Positions 6,903 to 8,137 of a DNA stretch of 8,137 nucleotides are shown piece after piece. The notes under the pieces were generated by a model. The model was given only the letters and a program-made list of their open reading frames with translations. It ran no database searches and was not told the origin of the DNA. A program made the position numbers and the translations under genes. The DNA is from an uncultured Clostridia bacterium (GTDB lineage: Bacteria; Bacillota; Clostridia; Christensenellales; UBA1242): NCBI GenBank assembly GCA_945937975.1, contig CAMEUD010000053.1, positions 1 through 8,137 of the forward strand, in the 5' to 3' direction. Position 1 is the stretch's first letter, and each line of letters starts with the position of its first letter.

Positions 6903-6931
6903 ATATTAACACAAATTATGTTTGTTTTCAA
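6903..6931 (-). promoter_or_regulatory. Extended -10 sigma-A promoter of the HAM1 gene
   Basis: TTGAAA (6931-6926), a 17-base spacer and TAATAT (6908-6903) preceded by TGT, giving an extended -10 (TGnTAATAT). The predicted start near 6896 leaves a short leader containing AAGGGA before ATG 6878. It lies on the chromosomal side of the terminator that ends the phage-type operon, so rdgB is transcribed independently of it. Confidence 0.7.
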
Positions 6932-6977
6932 ATATTTTTTATATTAATTTTTGTGTAAAAATATTTTTATAAAGCAT

Positions 6978-7005
6978 AAAAAAATGTGGCAAGTGCCACA
7001 TTTTT
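6978..7005 (-). terminator. Rho-independent terminator after the holin gene
   Basis: Perfect inverted repeat TGTGGC/GCCACA (6985-6990 and 6995-7000) around a four-base loop, extended by an A5/T5 pairing to about 11 bp. On the minus strand it is followed by seven Ts. It starts one base after the holin stop codon (7009-7007). The flanks are symmetrical, so it could also work on transcripts from the other direction. Confidence 0.9.
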
Positions 7006-7006
7006 A

Positions 7007-7276
7007 TTATTCAGTTTTATTATCTTGTTCTATATCGGTTGACTTTTCTTTTGGTTCATCAGCATTTTTTGTATCTTCTTTGTGTAAATCTTTTTGAGTT
7101 GGTCTACAAACAATACCAAGAGCCATAAGCACACCACAAATTGACATTACAATATCTTCAACAAGCTTGTTATCAATCGAAAACCCAAATGCTTTTGAAA
7201 TAACATTCATTAAGACAACAAGTGATGCCGCAAGTCCTGTCCAAAAACTATATTTTTTTATTCTTTTTTTAAGCAT
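7007..7276 (-). CDS. Phage holin, phi-LC3-like
   Basis: Small phage holin that would accumulate in the cytoplasmic membrane and form lesions at lysis. From ATG 7276 it is 89 aa: a short basic N-terminus (MLKKRIKKYSFW), hydrophobic segment about 12-31, a short turn, a second segment about 41-57, the CRPTQKDL motif corresponding to the DPTTKGL end of phi-LC3 holins, then a hydrophilic, highly charged tail (60-89). A longer frame opens at 7309, but AAGGAG ten bases before 7276 and the family N-terminus favour the shorter start. Its first 8 bases overlap the end of the BhlA-like gene, indicating coupling. It is followed at once by a terminator, so it is the last gene of its operon. The family call rests on topology and motif; activity is inferred. 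Confidence 0.8.
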   Translation of the reverse strand: MLKKRIKKYSFWTGLAASLVVLMNVISKAFGFSIDNKLVEDIVMSICGVLMALGIVCRPTQKDLHKEDTKNADEPKEKSTDIEQDNKTE

Positions 7277-7502
7277 TATCTTTTGTCTCCTTTTTCTTTT
7301 TGTATACAATTACATTTTTCATTTCATCAATATCTTCACTTATTTTTTCAACTGTCTGTAATCTATTTGCCAAACTGTCTATTGTTTTTTGATATTTCTT
7401 TTCTCTTGTTCTTGAATCTTTTAGTTCATAAATTAAAAGCGCAACAAAAAGGCACGCAAAAATACCATTTGAAATTGCCATTGTGAAAATTTTTTCCCAC
7501 AT
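7269..7502 (-). CDS. BhlA/UviB-like holin-like protein
   Basis: 77-aa membrane protein resembling the BhlA/UviB group found in Bacillus and Clostridium phages and bacteriocin loci, where it acts as a holin-like or accessory lysis protein. The N-terminus MWEKIFTMAISNGIFACLF leads into a single membrane segment (about 6-25). A charged helix follows (LKDSRTREKKYQKTIDSLANRLQ, about 27-49), ending in a basic tail (KKKKETK), exactly the family layout. No clear ribosome site precedes ATG 7502. The preceding gene stops 4 bases upstream, so translation is probably coupled. Having both this and a phi-LC3-type holin in tandem is typical of Clostridia phage lysis modules. Confidence 0.8.
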   Translation of the reverse strand: MWEKIFTMAISNGIFACLFVALLIYELKDSRTREKKYQKTIDSLANRLQTVEKISEDIDEMKNVIVYKKKKETKDNA

Positions 7503-7506
7503 AGTA

Positions 7507-7926
7507 CTATTTTCTGTTCATCATTTTTAGTTTTAATCTTGTATAGTTTGCAGGTCCAAGTTCACTTGTGAAAACTTTATTGTTATTAAGTTCGTCCAAT
7601 GCTTCTTCTTTGCTTAAACTCATAAGATAATTTTCGGCATAAGCAACTTTTTCATCTTGCTTTAACGCATTTAAACCGTTTTTGCCGTATTTTTCTATGT
7701 AAGTAGCATATGAAAGTGCTTTATCTTTTTGTTTTGCTTGGTACTCTGCTTCCTTTTCTGCAATTTCATTATTATATTCGAGTATTTTTTGTTCTTCTTG
7801 TTTTAACTTTTCATTTACTTCATCAATTTTGTTAGATAATTTTAGTGCATAAGAGATATCAAACGAATTTAGTGCATTTTGTTTTTGTTCATCTAAAAGT
7901 GATTTTTGATTTGACAAACTTTGCAT
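7507..7926 (-). CDS. Coiled-coil phage protein of unknown function
   Basis: 139-aa hydrophilic protein; I do not recognise a family. Residues about 1-70 are Gln/Glu/Lys-rich with heptad-like spacing (NKIDEVNEKLKQEEQKILEY), predicting a long coiled coil. Residues 75-139 are a more compact helical region (YIEKYGKNGLNALKQDEK, ALDELNNNKVFTSELGP) ending in basic KMMNRK. There is no signal peptide, membrane segment or catalytic motif. ATG 7926 is the first start after a TAA in this frame and has only a weak AAAGAAAA upstream. It overlaps the small cysteine ORF by 38 bases in the +1 frame. Its place just before two holin genes suggests a late phage structural or lysis-associated protein. Confidence 0.7.
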   Translation of the reverse strand: MQSLSNQKSLLDEQKQNALNSFDISYALKLSNKIDEVNEKLKQEEQKILEYNNEIAEKEAEYQAKQKDKALSYATYIEKYGKNGLNALKQDEKVAYAENYLMSLSKEEALDELNNNKVFTSELGPANYTRLKLKMMNRK

Positions 7927-8014
7927 CGTTTTCTTTGCATATTGTTATAGTTGCCAAATTTTTGCAACCATTGATTTCACATTTTGTCTTTATGTTACAT
8001 TGTTTAACTTGCAT
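7889..8014 (-). CDS. Small cysteine-containing ORF (41 aa), possibly a truncated phage protein
   Basis: Starts at ATG 8014 (an ATG also at 8017) after AGGGAG at a plausible 6-7 base spacing, and overlaps the preceding partial gene by 11 bases. The protein begins MQVKQCNIKTKCEINGC and has Cys at 6, 12, 17 and 26, suggesting a small metal-binding or zinc-ribbon-like element. It ends at TGA 7889-7891 inside the coiled-coil gene. The last dozen codons lie over that gene's start, so the natural C-terminus may be lost, or it may join the next frame by a +1 shift. It is too short to name; being real is suggested only by its ribosome site and gene packing. Confidence 0.4.
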   Translation of the reverse strand: MQVKQCNIKTKCEINGCKNLATITICKENDAKFVKSKITFR

Positions 8015-8137
8015 CATTTTCTCCCTCTTGCTCTAATAATTTTATTAGTTTTAGTTTTTCTTGCCTTAATTCATCTAAACTCATTTGTTCGTATTTGTTT
8101 TCTTCAACATTTGTAAAGTGTTCCAAAAGCACTTTGG
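8004..8137 (-). CDS. C-terminal end of an unknown phage-type protein (partial)
   Basis: The last 43 codons of a gene entering from beyond the window edge, ending at TAA 8004-8006. The visible part is charged and helical (NKYEQMSLDELRQEKLKLIK, then LLEQEGENDAS) and has no diagnostic motif. The dense helix followed by a tail and tight coupling to the following small ORFs fit a late phage operon. Its identity cannot be judged from this fragment. Confidence 0.6.
   Translation of the reverse strand, partial: KVLLEHFTNVEENKYEQMSLDELRQEKLKLIKLLEQEGENDAS

Noticed and set aside
7277..7309. Longer holin start at 7309 (MYTKRKRRQKI extension)
   Set aside because: It would overlap the BhlA-like gene by 41 bases with no ribosome site, whereas ATG 7276 has AAGGAG and the family N-terminus.
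426..8036. Open frames on the plus strand
   Set aside because: All lie opposite strong minus-strand genes, have low-complexity His/Phe/Leu-rich translations and lack ribosome sites. They are antisense shadows.

Overview
This is a very AT-rich window in which every supported gene is on the minus strand, so transcription runs from high to low coordinates. Gene content suggests a low-GC Bacillota genome, probably an uncultured gut-type Clostridia-like lineage: an RNase J with long N-terminal tail, a TrmR/YrrM-type methyltransferase, a GLUG-repeat surface protein, AGGAG-type ribosome sites and TTGAAA/TTGACA plus TATAAT-type promoters. The exact taxon is inference. Trp is written as TGG throughout (about 15 cases), so the standard bacterial code applies.

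Right part (about 8137 to 7007): the end of a phage-type late operon. In transcription order it holds the C-terminus of an unknown protein, a 41-codon cysteine-containing ORF, a 139-aa coiled-coil protein, a BhlA/UviB-like holin-like protein and a phi-LC3-type holin. The genes overlap or nearly touch, and a strong hairpin-plus-T-tract terminator follows the holin directly. No endolysin is visible. This looks like one edge of a prophage or a domesticated phage remnant.

Middle (6931 to 1966): chromosomal housekeeping genes. A good extended -10 promoter drives a divergent HAM1/RdgB-type NTP pyrophosphatase. A second promoter precedes an unrecognised polytopic membrane protein. RNase J, an O-methyltransferase resembling the tRNA wobble-uridine methyltransferase TrmR, and an ADP-ribose-pyrophosphatase-like Nudix hydrolase follow with short spacings, so they are probably cotranscribed. 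The shared theme is RNA turnover/modification and nucleotide sanitation.

Left part (1980 to 1): a PAP2 lipid phosphatase with a perfect extended -10 element placed so that transcription should start on its ATG (predicted leaderless mRNA). Next comes a large GLUG-repeat surface protein with its own TTGACA promoter, whose -35 box overlaps the PAP2 stop codon. The GLUG reading frame is interrupted by one in-frame TGA, after which the same frame continues with intact repeats to the window edge.

I found no CRISPR array, transposase, tRNA or rRNA. No stretch over 300 bases lacks a gene. The best leads are the single-nonsense GLUG gene, the leaderless PAP2 gene, the phage/chromosome junction and the divergent HAM1 protein. 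I do not see clear evidence for a wholly new system.
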